This document shows, one piece after another, positions 8,080-15,964 of a DNA stretch of 20,859 bases. A program made the position numbers and the translations under genes. The notes beneath the pieces were generated by a model. It was not told where the DNA came from. It saw only the letters and a list, made by a program, of their open reading frames with translations, and searched no databases. The DNA comes from Tannerellaceae bacterium (GTDB lineage: Bacteria; Bacteroidota; Bacteroidia; Bacteroidales; Tannerellaceae), in contig JAISRY010000184.1 in assembly GCA_031273385.1 (NCBI GenBank), forward strand, positions 1 to 20,859, given 5' to 3'. Within the stretch, counting starts at the first letter, position 1; every line of letters begins with the position of its first letter.

Positions 8080-8877
8080 ATGAATAAAATTGTAAGTAAA
8101 GACTATTTCTCCGCCAACGTGGTCAAGCTGGAGGTCGAGGCGCCCCTGATCGCCCGTTCGCGCCGGGCGGGGCACTTCGTCATCGTCAAGGTAGGCGCCA
8201 AAGGCGAACGGATACCGCTCACCATCGCCGGGGCGGATACCGTAAAAGGCACGATCACACTGGTGATACAGGCGGTGGGGAACTCGTCCAAAAAGATTTG
8301 CAGCCTGAATGTGGGCGATGAGATCACCGACCTTGTAGGCCCGTTGGGGCAGGCCACCCACGTGGAGAAAGTCGGCACGGTGGTCTGTGCCGGAGGAGGA
8401 GTGGGGGTTGCGCCGCTGCTGCCGATCGTCGAGGCGTTCCATGAAGCGGGCAACCGTGTCATTGTCGTCCTGGCCGCCCGGACAAAGGAGCTGGTCATCC
8501 TGGAAGACCGGATGCGCGCTCATTCCGACGAAGTCATCGTGATGACCGACGACGGCTCTTACGGCGACAAGGGGCTGATCACAAACGGCATCGAAAAGGT
8601 GACCAACCGCGAAAAGATAGACCTCTGCGTGACCATCGGCCCGGCGATTATGATGAAATATGTTTCCGCCCTGACAAAGAACTACCATATCCCCACCATC
8701 GCATCCCTCAATACCATCATGGTTGACGGGACAGGGATGTGCGGCGCCTGCCGTATCACGGTGGGAGGGAAAACCCGCTTCGTCTGTGTCGACGGCCCTG
8801 AATTTGACGCCCATCAGGTGGATTTTGACGAGATGCTCATGCGTCTCGGAGCATATAAGGAGGTAGAAAAGCACTAA
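8080..8877 (+). CDS. NfnA/SudB-like FAD-NAD(P)-binding subunit with [2Fe-2S] site
   Basis: Small subunit of a sulfide dehydrogenase / NADH-dependent ferredoxin:NADP+ oxidoreductase type complex, of the dihydroorotate dehydrogenase electron-transfer (PyrK) fold. The 265 residues hold a ferredoxin-reductase-type FAD domain (about 1-95, with RRAGHFVIV and RIPLTIA), an NAD domain starting VVCAGGGVGVAPLLP (101-115), and a C-terminal cluster motif with Cys221, Cys224 and Cys236. Asp216 is the likely fourth ligand, as in characterised Nfn where the [2Fe-2S] has three Cys and one Asp. ATG 8080 is preferred over ATG 8074: it lies 8 bases after AAAGG and homologues begin MNKIVSK. The gltD-like partner follows after 11 bases. 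The expected role is moving electrons between NADH, NADPH and ferredoxin. Confidence 0.85.
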   Translation: MNKIVSKDYFSANVVKLEVEAPLIARSRRAGHFVIVKVGAKGERIPLTIAGADTVKGTITLVIQAVGNSSKKICSLNVGDEITDLVGPLGQATHVEKVGTVVCAGGGVGVAPLLPIVEAFHEAGNRVIVVLAARTKELVILEDRMRAHSDEVIVMTDDGSYGDKGLITNGIEKVTNREKIDLCVTIGPAIMMKYVSALTKNYHIPTIASLNTIMVDGTGMCGACRITVGGKTRFVCVDGPEFDAHQVDFDEMLMRLGAYKEVEKH

Positions 8878-8888
8878 CAAACAAGGAT

Positions 8889-10355
8889 ATGACAACAGAA
8901 GAATTGATCGCCGCCCGTCGCGCCGAACCGTGGAGGGAGGCGTTACGCAGAAACAGGAAAAACAAAGAACGCACCGATATCTCCCGTGTACGGATGGACG
9001 AACTTGACCCCGTATACCGTAGCCGCACCAACGAAGAGGTCAACCTCGGGCTGACGCCCGAACAGGCTATGCAGGAGGCGCAACGTTGCCTGGACTGCCC
9101 CTCCCCGGCCTGCATGGACGGTTGTCCCGTCGGTATCCATATCCCTACTTTTATCAAACAGGTCGAGGCAGGCCGCTTCCTCGAAGCCGCCCGGACACTG
9201 AAAGAGACCAGCGCGCTACCGGCGGTATGCGGACGCGTATGTCCGCAGGAGAAGCAGTGCGAATGCCGGTGTATCCATCTCAAGATGAAGAAAGAGCCGG
9301 TGGCCATCGGCTACCTGGAACGGTTTGCCGCCGACTATGAACGCGAAAGCGGACAGCTATCCATCCCCGCAACGGCGGCGCGGCGCGGGATCAACATCGC
9401 CGTGGCAGGCTCCGGTCCTGCCGGACTCTCCTTTGCCGGCGATATGGCAAAGCGGGGATATGACGTGACGGTTTTTGAAGCCTTGCACGAAATAGGGGGC
9501 GTACTGAAATACGGCATCCCCGAGTTCCGCCTCCCCAACCGTATCGTAGAAGTGGAGATCGATATCCTCCGGAAGATGGGCGTTCGGTTCCTGAACAATT
9601 GCATCGTCGGGAAAACGATCACTTACGAAGACCTGCACGACGATGGATTCAGGGGCGTTTTTGTCGCCAGCGGCGCGGGATTACCGAATTTCATGAATAT
9701 ACCGGGCGAAAACCTGGCCGGCGTCATGTCGTCAAACGAATACCTGACACGCGTGAACCTGATGGACGCCGCCAATCCGCAAAGCGATACGCCCATCTTA
9801 AAGGGCAAAAACGTCGCGATCATAGGAGGGGGCAATACGGCGATGGATTCGGTACGCACCGCCCGCCGCCTGGGCGCCGACCGTGCCATGATCGTTTACC
9901 GGCGCAGCGAAGAGGAGATGCCCGCCCGCATCGAAGAGGTGAAACACGCCAAGGAAGAGGGCATCGAATTTCTGACGCTCCATAACCCCATCGAATACAC
10001 AGGCGATGAAAAGGGGCGCGTCCGGCAGATGCGCCTGCAAAGAATGACGTTGGGCGAAGCGGACGCCTCCGGACGCCGTAGCCCCTTGCCAATCGAGGGC
10101 GCGATAGAAACGATTGACGTCGATCAGGTCATCGTCAGCGTCGGCGTCTCCCCCAACCCCCTTATCCCAAGCGCTTTCCGCGGCCTGGAAGTCACCCGCC
10201 GCGGCACGATCGTCGTCGACGAAGCAACGATGCGCTCCACCTTACCCGACGTATACGCCGGCGGCGACATCGTCCGCGGCGGCGCCACCGTCATTCTCGC
10301 CATGGGCGATGGCCGCAAAGCCGCCTCCGCCATGGATGCCGCCTTGTCCGAGTAA
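8889..10355 (+). CDS. NfnB/SudA-like flavoprotein (glutamate synthase small-subunit family)
   Basis: A 488-residue flavoprotein of the GltD family, the large partner of the preceding subunit. The N-terminal domain binds two [4Fe-4S] clusters: Cys67, Cys70, Cys75, Cys79 (CLDCPSPACMDGC) and Cys114, Cys118, Cys124, Cys128 (CGRVCPQEKQCECRC). An FAD site GSGPAG is at 174-179 and an NADPH Rossmann motif IGGGNTAMDS at 312-321; ATF/GGD-type closing residues YAGGDIVRGGATVILAMGDG come near the end. No GltB large subunit is adjacent, and the pairing with an NfnA-like gene favours NfnAB/SudAB over glutamate synthase. AAGGA sits 1-6 bases before the start. The gene is followed by a 434-base gene-free stretch. 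Confidence 0.88.
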   Translation: MTTEELIAARRAEPWREALRRNRKNKERTDISRVRMDELDPVYRSRTNEEVNLGLTPEQAMQEAQRCLDCPSPACMDGCPVGIHIPTFIKQVEAGRFLEAARTLKETSALPAVCGRVCPQEKQCECRCIHLKMKKEPVAIGYLERFAADYERESGQLSIPATAARRGINIAVAGSGPAGLSFAGDMAKRGYDVTVFEALHEIGGVLKYGIPEFRLPNRIVEVEIDILRKMGVRFLNNCIVGKTITYEDLHDDGFRGVFVASGAGLPNFMNIPGENLAGVMSSNEYLTRVNLMDAANPQSDTPILKGKNVAIIGGGNTAMDSVRTARRLGADRAMIVYRRSEEEMPARIEEVKHAKEEGIEFLTLHNPIEYTGDEKGRVRQMRLQRMTLGEADASGRRSPLPIEGAIETIDVDQVIVSVGVSPNPLIPSAFRGLEVTRRGTIVVDEATMRSTLPDVYAGGDIVRGGATVILAMGDGRKAASAMDAALSE

Positions 10356-10413
10356 GTCAAGCATTTCTTGGGTAATAACTTCAGATTTTGGGGTAGCGAT
10401 TGGGGTAGTTTAA

Positions 10414-10472
10414 GCCCGGAGGGCTGAATCTCCCGCAGGTCGTTGACCCGCGGGAGATTCAGCCCTCCGGGC
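10414..10472. repeat. Large perfect palindrome, composite element copy A
   Basis: Perfect 23-bp arms (10414-10436 and 10450-10472) begin GCCCGGAGGGC. The 13-base centre itself pairs (GGTC-GTT-GACC), so almost the whole 59 bases can fold into one hairpin with a triloop. The central 17 bases (10432-10448) are the exact reverse complement of 20799-20815. It lies 58 bases after the nfnB-like gene and has no T-run, so it is not a classical terminator. Confidence 0.85.
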
Positions 10473-10517
10473 ATTCATGTTTGGGATTACCATATATCAG
10501 GCTTCGACAGGCTCAGC

Positions 10518-10542
10518 CACCGCGACAATTTGAATTGCACCC
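10518..10542 (-). repeat. 25-base dispersed block, composite element copy A
   Basis: The reverse complement of this block (begins GGGTGCA, ends TCGCGGTG) matches 20743-20767 with one mismatch. In both copies the block is followed, in the same orientation and order, by GCCCGGAGGGC and then a palindrome centred on GGTCAACGACC. Confidence 0.75.
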
Positions 10543-10556
10543 AAATGTATATAGGG

Positions 10557-10622
10557 TGCATCCTTTTCCGAAAGAGTATGCATCCTTTTCCGAAAGAGTA
10601 TGCATACTTTTCCAAATTTGCA
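10557..10622 (+). repeat. 22-bp tandem repeat, two exact units plus a diverged third
   Basis: Units 10557-10578 and 10579-10600 are identical (TGCATCCTTTTCCGAAAGAG plus TA). The third, 10601-10622, keeps TGCATACTTTTCC and then drifts. A further weak copy of the GCATCCTTT(T/C)CC core lies near 10634. ATGCAT is formed at the unit junctions. Function is unknown. Confidence 0.8.
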
Positions 10623-10730
10623 TGTGTCCTCTCGCATCCTTTCCCAAATCGAGTTTATCGGAAGATCGCCTGCCCGATTCTGTATAACGGGATGTTCGTT
10701 TTCTGATTACCTGCTTTTTCTGTTGTTTGG

Positions 10731-10789
10731 AACACTTTTTCCCTGTTTTTTGTGTCGTTTGAACACACTTTTTACAGGGAAAAAGTGTT
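10731..10789 (-). terminator. Nested inverted repeat abutting pfkA stop, possible terminator
   Basis: Perfect 16-bp arms (10731-10746 and 10774-10789) touch the pfkA stop codon at 10790-10792. Inside, 10765-10773 can instead pair with 10780-10788 (9 bp, 6-base loop), so two hairpins compete for the same bases. The pfkA transcript would enter this structure directly after its stop. A U-run lies inside the stem but not after it, so terminator action is likely but unproven. Confidence 0.55.
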
Positions 10790-11770
10790 TCAGATGGACG
10801 AGATGCGGAGGATGTTCAGCAGGTCGCGGTTGATGGGTTTGTCGTTTTTGATGGCTTTAGAGAAGGGGACGTAGACGATTTGGTCGTTTTGTATGCCGAT
10901 CATGACGTTGCGCTGGTCTTCCAACAGGGCGTCGATGGCGGCTGCTCCCATGCGGGTGGCCAGGATACGGTCTTGTGCCGAGGGGGAGCCTCCGCGTTGC
11001 AGGTGCCCCAGGATGGTGACGCGGACGTCGAACTCGGGGTATTCGTTTTTCACCCGTTCGGCTACGCCCAATGCGCCTCCGGTCACTTCGCTTTCCGCCA
11101 CCAGGACGATGCTGCTGTTCTTCGACTTGCGGAGGCCGGCGTCGATCATTTCCGACAACTGGTCTTTTTCCAGCGAGATTTCCGGGATAATCGCGGCTTC
11201 GGCGCCGGCGGCGATCGCGCCGTTTAGCGCCAGGAAGCCGGCGTCGCGCCCCATGACTTCGATAAAAAACAGGCGGTCGTGCGAATTCGCCGTGTCGCGT
11301 ATCTTATCCACGCACTCGACGATGGTATTGAGCGCCGTATCATAGCCGATCGTTACGTCGGTGCCGAACAGGTCGTTGTCGATTGTCCCGGGGAGACCGA
11401 CGACGGGGAAGTTAAACTCCTGCGCAAAGATACGCGCACCTGTCAGCGTCCCGTCTCCCCCGATCGTCACCAGTGCGTCGATCTCTTCTTCGATCAGTTT
11501 GTCGTACGCCTGTTTCCGTCCCTCGGGCGTTTTAAACTCCAGGCAACGGGCGGTTTTCAGCATGGTTCCTCCCCGCTGAATGATATTGCTTACGTTTTGT
11601 GTCTTAAATTCTTCGATTTCTCCCGTCATTAACCCTTTGTATCCTCTGTAAATCCCCTTTACCCGTATGCCGTTGTAGATGGCGGAGCGGGTGACGGCGC
11701 GAATCGCCGCATTCATTCCCGGGGCGTCGCCTCCGGAGGTCAAAAGACCGATACATTTTACTGTAGACAT
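10790..11770 (-). CDS. pfkA: ATP-dependent 6-phosphofructokinase
   Basis: Phosphorylates fructose 6-phosphate to fructose 1,6-bisphosphate in glycolysis; cytoplasmic, usually a tetramer. The 326 residues match the standard bacterial length. ATP site: [16 protein letters not shown] at 9-24 and IGGDGTL at 103-109; Gly107 after GGD indicates ATP rather than pyrophosphate as donor. Catalytic segment PGTIDND at 127-133 (Asp131 the expected base), substrate segment [11 protein letters not shown] from 172, and RGG-type segment [12 protein letters not shown] near the C-terminal third. It is the last gene of the minus-strand run, 67 bases after the NSS transporter gene, with its own promoter-like box at 11803-11810. 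It ends directly in a nested inverted repeat. Confidence 0.96.
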   Translation of the reverse strand: MSTVKCIGLLTSGGDAPGMNAAIRAVTRSAIYNGIRVKGIYRGYKGLMTGEIEEFKTQNVSNIIQRGGTMLKTARCLEFKTPEGRKQAYDKLIEEEIDALVTIGGDGTLTGARIFAQEFNFPVVGLPGTIDNDLFGTDVTIGYDTALNTIVECVDKIRDTANSHDRLFFIEVMGRDAGFLALNGAIAAGAEAAIIPEISLEKDQLSEMIDAGLRKSKNSSIVLVAESEVTGGALGVAERVKNEYPEFDVRVTILGHLQRGGSPSAQDRILATRMGAAAIDALLEDQRNVMIGIQNDQIVYVPFSKAIKNDKPINRDLLNILRISSI

Positions 11771-11802
11771 AATACCTTACTATTAATGATTCTGATTCCG
11801 CA

Positions 11803-11810
11803 CAAAAATA
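11803..11810 (-). promoter_or_regulatory. Probable -7 box for pfkA
   Basis: TATTTTTG on the minus strand matches TAnnTTTG, 32 bases before the pfkA ATG. No good -33 TTG is seen at the usual spacing, so confidence is moderate. Confidence 0.5.
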
Positions 11811-11837
11811 GTACTTATTTACCGAATATTCCCCTTT

Positions 11838-13196
11838 TCAAACCATCCATTTAATAATGCCCAATTCGTTCAGGAAGATAAAGCCGATGGCTACGGGGGC
11901 GATGTATTTCATAAAGAAAGCGTAGGTATGGAAGAAATAGAACGGGATCGTGCCGTTGTTGGTGAGTTCCGCTTTCAATATTTTCCGGTCTATCCGCCGT
12001 CCGACGAACAGGCAGATCAGCATCCCGCCGAAAGGCAGCATGATCTTTGCCGTCACATAATCCAGGAGGTTGAAGAAGCTGAGTCCGAAGAGGGTATACT
12101 CTTTCCATATCCCCAACGAGAGTGAGCTGACGACGCCCAATACCAATACGCCCAAGGAGACGTAGGTGGCGGCTTTCGCCCGTGATATCTTATGCTCTTC
12201 CAGCACGTATGCCGTGGCTACTTCGTGCAGGGAGATGGTAGAGGTCAGCGCGGCCAGCGCCAGGAGGACAAAAAAGATGAAAGACCATACCGCGCCGAAA
12301 GGCATCTGCCCGAATACGTTGGGAAGCGTAATGAATACGAGTTCCACCCCGGCGGTCGGTTCGATTTGGAAGCTGAATACGGCGGGGAAGATCATCACGC
12401 CCGCCAGCAGCGCGACCAGCGTGTCCAGCAGCGTGACTTGCAGGGCGATCCGTTGCAGGTTCGTCTCTTTGTAGAAATAGGAGGAGTAGGTGATCAGGCA
12501 TCCCATCCCGATGCTCAGGGAGAAAAAGGCCTGCCCCATCGCGCTCAGGATGGCGGAAGAGGTGATCTTGCCAAAGTCGGGGTTGAACAGGAAAGCGATC
12601 CCTTTACCGGCATCCGGCAAGGTCAGCGAACGGACGCAGAGGATAGCCAGGATCAGGAAGAGCAGCGGCATCATAATCTTGGAGGCGCGTTCGATCCCGT
12701 TCTTCACGCCCGATATGACAATCGTGTGCGTCAATGCGACGAAGACGACCGTCCAGGCGATCGGGCGAAAGACTCCCGAAGAGAAGCGTTCGAAGTCCGC
12801 CGTGAACTCGGCGGCTGATTTTCCGCCCAACGAGCCGGTTACGGCCTGGACGAAGTATTCCAGCGTCCACCCCGCGACCACCGAATAGAAGCCCAGTATC
12901 ATAAAGGCGGCCAGTACGCCGTTATACCCGATAATGCTCCATTTCGAGCCCGGCGCCAGCGCCTTGAACGCGCCGGCGGCGTTGCGCTGCGAGTAGCGTC
13001 CGATAAAAAACTCGGTGATCATCACCGGCAGTCCCAGCAACAGGATACACAGGATATACACCAGCAGGAAAGCCGCTCCCCCGTTCTCTCCCAGCATATA
13101 GGGAAACCGCCAGATATTCCCCAGCCCTACGGCCGACCCTACGGTCGCCAGTATCACACCCAGTTTGCTGCCAAAAGTGGCTCTATTCGTCATCAT
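11838..13196 (-). CDS. Sodium-dependent transporter, NSS (SNF) family
   Basis: A 452-residue inner-membrane Na+ symporter of the neurotransmitter:sodium symporter family (LeuT/MhsT/TnaT relatives), likely importing an amino acid. TM1 shows the unwound Na+/substrate motif GSAVGLGNIWRFPYMLGENG (20-39), with Ala22, Asn27 and Arg30 at the same numbers as in LeuT. Eleven or twelve hydrophobic segments follow. LSIGMGCLITYSSYF matches the TM6 unwound region and STISLHEV fits the TM8 Na2 site. Substrate cannot be read from sequence. Two adjacent ATG codons (13196 and 13193) are possible starts. It begins 23 bases after lolD and probably shares the ksgA-mgtE-tcdA-lolD transcript. Confidence 0.92.
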   Translation of the reverse strand: MMTNRATFGSKLGVILATVGSAVGLGNIWRFPYMLGENGGAAFLLVYILCILLLGLPVMITEFFIGRYSQRNAAGAFKALAPGSKWSIIGYNGVLAAFMILGFYSVVAGWTLEYFVQAVTGSLGGKSAAEFTADFERFSSGVFRPIAWTVVFVALTHTIVISGVKNGIERASKIMMPLLFLILAILCVRSLTLPDAGKGIAFLFNPDFGKITSSAILSAMGQAFFSLSIGMGCLITYSSYFYKETNLQRIALQVTLLDTLVALLAGVMIFPAVFSFQIEPTAGVELVFITLPNVFGQMPFGAVWSFIFFVLLALAALTSTISLHEVATAYVLEEHKISRAKAATYVSLGVLVLGVVSSLSLGIWKEYTLFGLSFFNLLDYVTAKIMLPFGGMLICLFVGRRIDRKILKAELTNNGTIPFYFFHTYAFFMKYIAPVAIGFIFLNELGIIKWMV

Positions 13197-13219
13197 TGGA
13201 TTCTTTTTTTCGTTATTCG

Positions 13220-13876
13220 TTATAGCAATACCATTCCATCTTTTATATGTATCACGCGGTCGGTCTGTGCGGCCAGCTGTTCATCGTGCGTGACGATGAC
13301 GAAGGTTTGCTTCATCCTGTCGCGGAGTTCGAAAAACAGGGCGTGCAGTTCTTCTTTGTTCTTTGTGTCCAGGCTTCCCGACGGCTCGTCGGCCAGGATC
13401 ACTGCAGGGTTGTTGACCAATGCCCGGGCAACGGCTACCCGCTGCTTCTCCCCGCCGGACAGTTCCGACGGTTTGTGCGTCATCCTGTCCGCCATGCGGA
13501 GGAAATCCAGTATCTCTTCCGCCCGCCTTTTCGCCGCCGCCGGTCGCTCTTTCCCGATCAGCGCCGGGATCATCACGTTCTCCAACGCCGTAAACTCCGG
13601 CAGCAGCTGGTGGAACTGGAAGACAAAGCCGATATGGTTGTTCCTGAACAGCGCCAGCTCCCTGTCGTTCAAGCGGCCGGTCTCCGTCCCGTTGATCGCC
13701 ATCCACCCGCTGTCGGGCGCATCCAGCGTACCGATAATCTGCAGGAGGGTAGTCTTTCCCGCCCCGCTCGGCCCTACGATGGCCACAATCTCGCCGTTGT
13801 CGATGGCGAGGTCAATGCCTTTCAGCACCTGCAAAGAGCCGAAACTCTTGGTAATTCCTTTCGTTTGTATCATCAT
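13220..13876 (-). CDS. lolD: ABC transporter ATPase, LolD-like
   Basis: A 218-residue ABC ATPase of the LolD/MacB type. LolD drives release of outer-membrane lipoproteins from the inner membrane with LolC/LolE. Walker [10 protein letters not shown] at 35-43, Q-loop [12 protein letters not shown] (84-95, the LolD/MacB wording), signature [10 protein letters not shown] at 139-148, Walker B VILADEP at 159-165 and switch His197. The stretch [20 protein letters not shown] is typical of LolD. No permease gene (LolC/E) lies alongside; in Bacteroidales the lolD gene is often separate. Starts at ATG 13876 or 13873. Only 3 bases separate it from the tcdA stop, so translation is probably coupled. A MacB-type efflux ATPase is the main alternative. 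Confidence 0.82.
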   Translation of the reverse strand: MMIQTKGITKSFGSLQVLKGIDLAIDNGEIVAIVGPSGAGKTTLLQIIGTLDAPDSGWMAINGTETGRLNDRELALFRNNHIGFVFQFHQLLPEFTALENVMIPALIGKERPAAAKRRAEEILDFLRMADRMTHKPSELSGGEKQRVAVARALVNNPAVILADEPSGSLDTKNKEELHALFFELRDRMKQTFVIVTHDEQLAAQTDRVIHIKDGMVLL

Positions 13877-13879
13877 GGC

Positions 13880-14593
13880 TTAAAGATTTCGTATGACGTA
13901 TGAGGCTAAAAAGCAGCCGAAGATAGCCGGCATATAGGAGACTGTCCCGGCGGTCGTCCGCTTGCAGGGCTCGTTTTCGACTTCGATGATCGCCTCCCTG
14001 TCGGGGAGTTCGGTAGAGAAGATGACCGGGATCCCACCGTTCACCCCTTTGTCCCGCAGCCTTTTGCGCACCGCTTTGGCCAGTCCGCAGCTCACCGTTT
14101 TGGAGATGTCGGCCAGCCGGATCTGCGCCGGATCGCTCTTCGCTCCCGCCCCCATGGACGAGACGACGGGTATGCGGCGTTGGTAGGCATGGTACAGGAG
14201 GAAGACTTTCGGGCTGAGCGAGTCGATGGCGTCCACGATGAAATCGTAGGAGGAGGCCGACAACAGCGCTTCCGTCCGCTCATCCCGCAGGAACTCATTG
14301 ACGACGGAAAGCTCCAGCGCCGGGTTGATATCCAGCAGCCGCTCGCCCATCACCTCCGCCTTAGGCCGTCCCAGCGTGGAATGTAAGGCGGGCAGTTGCC
14401 GGTTGATATTGCTTTCGTTCACCGTGTCGGCGTCGACGATCGTCATCCGCCCGATACCGGCGCGGCAGATCTGTTCGGCGGCATAGGCGCCGACGCCTCC
14501 CAGCCCGACGACGAGTACATGCCGCCGCGACAGCTCCTCCATCCGTTCACTGCCGAATAGCTGTTCAGTCCGCGTATTCCAGGGGTAGCTCAT
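13880..14593 (-). CDS. tcdA: tRNA threonylcarbamoyladenosine dehydratase
   Basis: E1-like (ThiF/MoeB fold) enzyme that, in the family's studied members (CsdL/YgdL), uses ATP to cyclise t6A37 of ANN-decoding tRNAs to ct6A. The 237 residues start with YPWNTRTEQLFGSERMEEL, typical of TcdA, followed by the nucleotide site GLGGVGAYAAEQ at 30-41, Asp54/Asp56 of IVDAD, and the adenylation motif NINRQ at 62-66. The YDFIVDAIDSLSPK segment and a C-terminal hydrophobic stretch (FGCFLASYVIRNL), which anchors some homologues to the membrane, are both present. It sits between mgtE (24-base gap) and lolD (3-base gap). Length and motifs are standard for the family. Confidence 0.92.
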   Translation of the reverse strand: MSYPWNTRTEQLFGSERMEELSRRHVLVVGLGGVGAYAAEQICRAGIGRMTIVDADTVNESNINRQLPALHSTLGRPKAEVMGERLLDINPALELSVVNEFLRDERTEALLSASSYDFIVDAIDSLSPKVFLLYHAYQRRIPVVSSMGAGAKSDPAQIRLADISKTVSCGLAKAVRKRLRDKGVNGGIPVIFSTELPDREAIIEVENEPCKRTTAGTVSYMPAIFGCFLASYVIRNL

Positions 14594-14617
14594 TTCGTTT
14601 CATTTTCTTTTCCGGTC

Positions 14618-15964
14618 TTACATCAATGACGCCGCTATAAACATATAGATCATCATTCCTATAATATCGTTTGTAATCGTAATAAAAGGCCCTGTCGCAA
14701 GCGCCGGGTCTACTTTCATCTTGTGCAGCGTCATCGGGACGACCGTCCCGAAGATACTGGCAAACATCACCACCGCGAAAAGGCTCAGCGAGACGGATGC
14801 GGTGATGGCGCGGTCGCCCAGCGTAAAGAAGTTGTAAATAAAGACGGTAAGCCCGATCATGCTGGCATTGATCAACGCCACCACCGCCTCTTTCAGTACC
14901 TGCGCAAAGATATCGCCCGCTTTCAGCGTGTTGTTGGCCAGCCCCTGCACCACGATGGCGGAGGATTGGATGCCTACGTTCCCGCCCGTCCCCCCGATCA
15001 GGGGAATAAACAGCGCCATCTTCGGATTCTGGGCGAAGCTCCCCTCAAATCCGCCAAGGATCAGCGAGTTGCCAATCCCCCCGAGCATCCCGATCAGCAG
15101 CCACGGCAGGCGGGCTGCCGTCTGCATGAATACATTGTCGGAGGTCTCCACATCTACGGAGATACCGGAAGCCAACTGGTAATCCCGCTCGTGCTGTTCG
15201 CGTACTTCGTCCATGACGTCGTCGATCGTGATCCGCCCGACCAGCCGCCCGATGCTGTCCACGACGGGCAGGGCGACCAGGTCGTACTTTTCGATCACCT
15301 GTACCACCTCCTCTATGCTGTCGCCCTCGTGTACGGAGATCGGGTCTTTCTTCATGACGTGTTTGATCTTCGACACCGATGGATTGGTGATCATCCGCTT
15401 CAGTGGAAGCACTCCGCGCAGGCGTTCGTCGTCGTCTATCACGTAGACATAATAGATTTCGTCCATCTCTTCGGCTTGCAGGCGCATCTCTTCGATGCAT
15501 TTGGGCATACTCCAGTTTTCGTTGACGACGATCATCTCGGTGCCCATCAGTCCGCCGGCGGTATCTTCGTCGTACTTGAGCAGGTCGACGATATCGCCGG
15601 CCTGCTCGACGTTTTCGATATGGGAAAGCACCTCTTCCTGGATGTCTTCGTCCAGTCCGCGGATGAGGTCGACGGCGTCGTCGGTGTCCATATTGTCGAC
15701 GAAGCGTTTGGCGATCTGTTCGCCCGACAACTCTTTCAGCAGCTTGTTGCGATCCTCTTCGTCCAGTTCCATCAGGACGTCCGCCGCCTTTTCACCGTCC
15801 ATCAGGAGATAGAGGTAGAGGCTTTCTTCGAGCGTCAGGTCTTGAAACAGCTCGGCGATGTCGGCAGGGTAGAGGTCTTTCAGCAGATCCCGGAGCTGTT
15901 GATCCTCTTTGCGGTCGATGAGGCCGTTTAATTGTTCGATATATTCTTTTGTCAGTTCAACCAT
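14618..15964 (-). CDS. mgtE: Magnesium transporter MgtE
   Basis: Mg2+ channel/transporter of the MgtE family, 448 residues, inner membrane. Domains in order: N-terminal superhelical domain of MgtE-N type (about 20-125, rich in acidic residues that sense Mg2+), two CBS domains (about 130-255), a connecting helix, and five C-terminal transmembrane segments. The pore-family segment PLIGGTGGNVGIQSSA lies in the second TM region, and Asp433 in TITNDIIG matches the conserved pore Asp of the last helix (Asp432 in the Thermus protein). The start ATG overlaps the last 8 bases of ksgA in another frame (15957-15964), so translation is probably coupled. The link to ribosome methylation may be only positional. 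Confidence 0.95.
   Translation of the reverse strand: MVELTKEYIEQLNGLIDRKEDQQLRDLLKDLYPADIAELFQDLTLEESLYLYLLMDGEKAADVLMELDEEDRNKLLKELSGEQIAKRFVDNMDTDDAVDLIRGLDEDIQEEVLSHIENVEQAGDIVDLLKYDEDTAGGLMGTEMIVVNENWSMPKCIEEMRLQAEEMDEIYYVYVIDDDERLRGVLPLKRMITNPSVSKIKHVMKKDPISVHEGDSIEEVVQVIEKYDLVALPVVDSIGRLVGRITIDDVMDEVREQHERDYQLASGISVDVETSDNVFMQTAARLPWLLIGMLGGIGNSLILGGFEGSFAQNPKMALFIPLIGGTGGNVGIQSSAIVVQGLANNTLKAGDIFAQVLKEAVVALINASMIGLTVFIYNFFTLGDRAITASVSLSLFAVVMFASIFGTVVPMTLHKMKVDPALATGPFITITNDIIGMMIYMFIAASLM

Larger units (their letters stand above)
10356..10789. other. Gene-free region rich in repeats
   Basis: No credible gene is present. The stretch holds a large palindrome (10414-10472), a TTCGACAGGCTCAGCC phrase (10503-10518) common in dispersed repeats, a block shared with the right end of the window (10518-10542), a 7-bp inverted repeat TGCACCC/GGGTGCA (10536-10542 / 10554-10560), a 22-bp tandem repeat (10557-10622) and a nested inverted repeat next to pfkA (10731-10789). 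Confidence 0.8.

Noticed and set aside
7960..8895. 311-codon open frame on the minus strand opposite the nfnA-like gene
   Set aside because: Mirror frame of a well-supported flavoprotein gene; no family motif and it runs across two gene junctions.
8889..10355. Glutamate synthase small subunit gltD
   Set aside because: The fold is the same, but no gltB is adjacent and the gene is paired with an NfnA/SudB-type subunit, so an Nfn/Sud-type complex is more likely.
10414..10472. Intrinsic terminator for the nfnB-like gene
   Set aside because: The stem is strong, but no T-run follows on either strand and its modules recur near the window's right end, so it is better read as a dispersed repeat.
10557..10622. 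Possible CRISPR array
   Set aside because: The units are directly adjacent with no spacers, only two are exact, and no cas gene is present.
10443..10706. Small plus-strand frame over the tandem repeats after nfnB
   Set aside because: The repeated HPFPKEY peptide is only the translation of the 22-bp repeat; the frame begins inside a palindrome and has no start signal.
14723..15931. 402-codon open frame on the plus strand opposite mgtE
   Set aside because: Its product is full of His, Asp, Val and Gln, the usual result of reading conserved coding DNA backwards, and mgtE on the other strand has complete domains. No promoter or start signal is seen.
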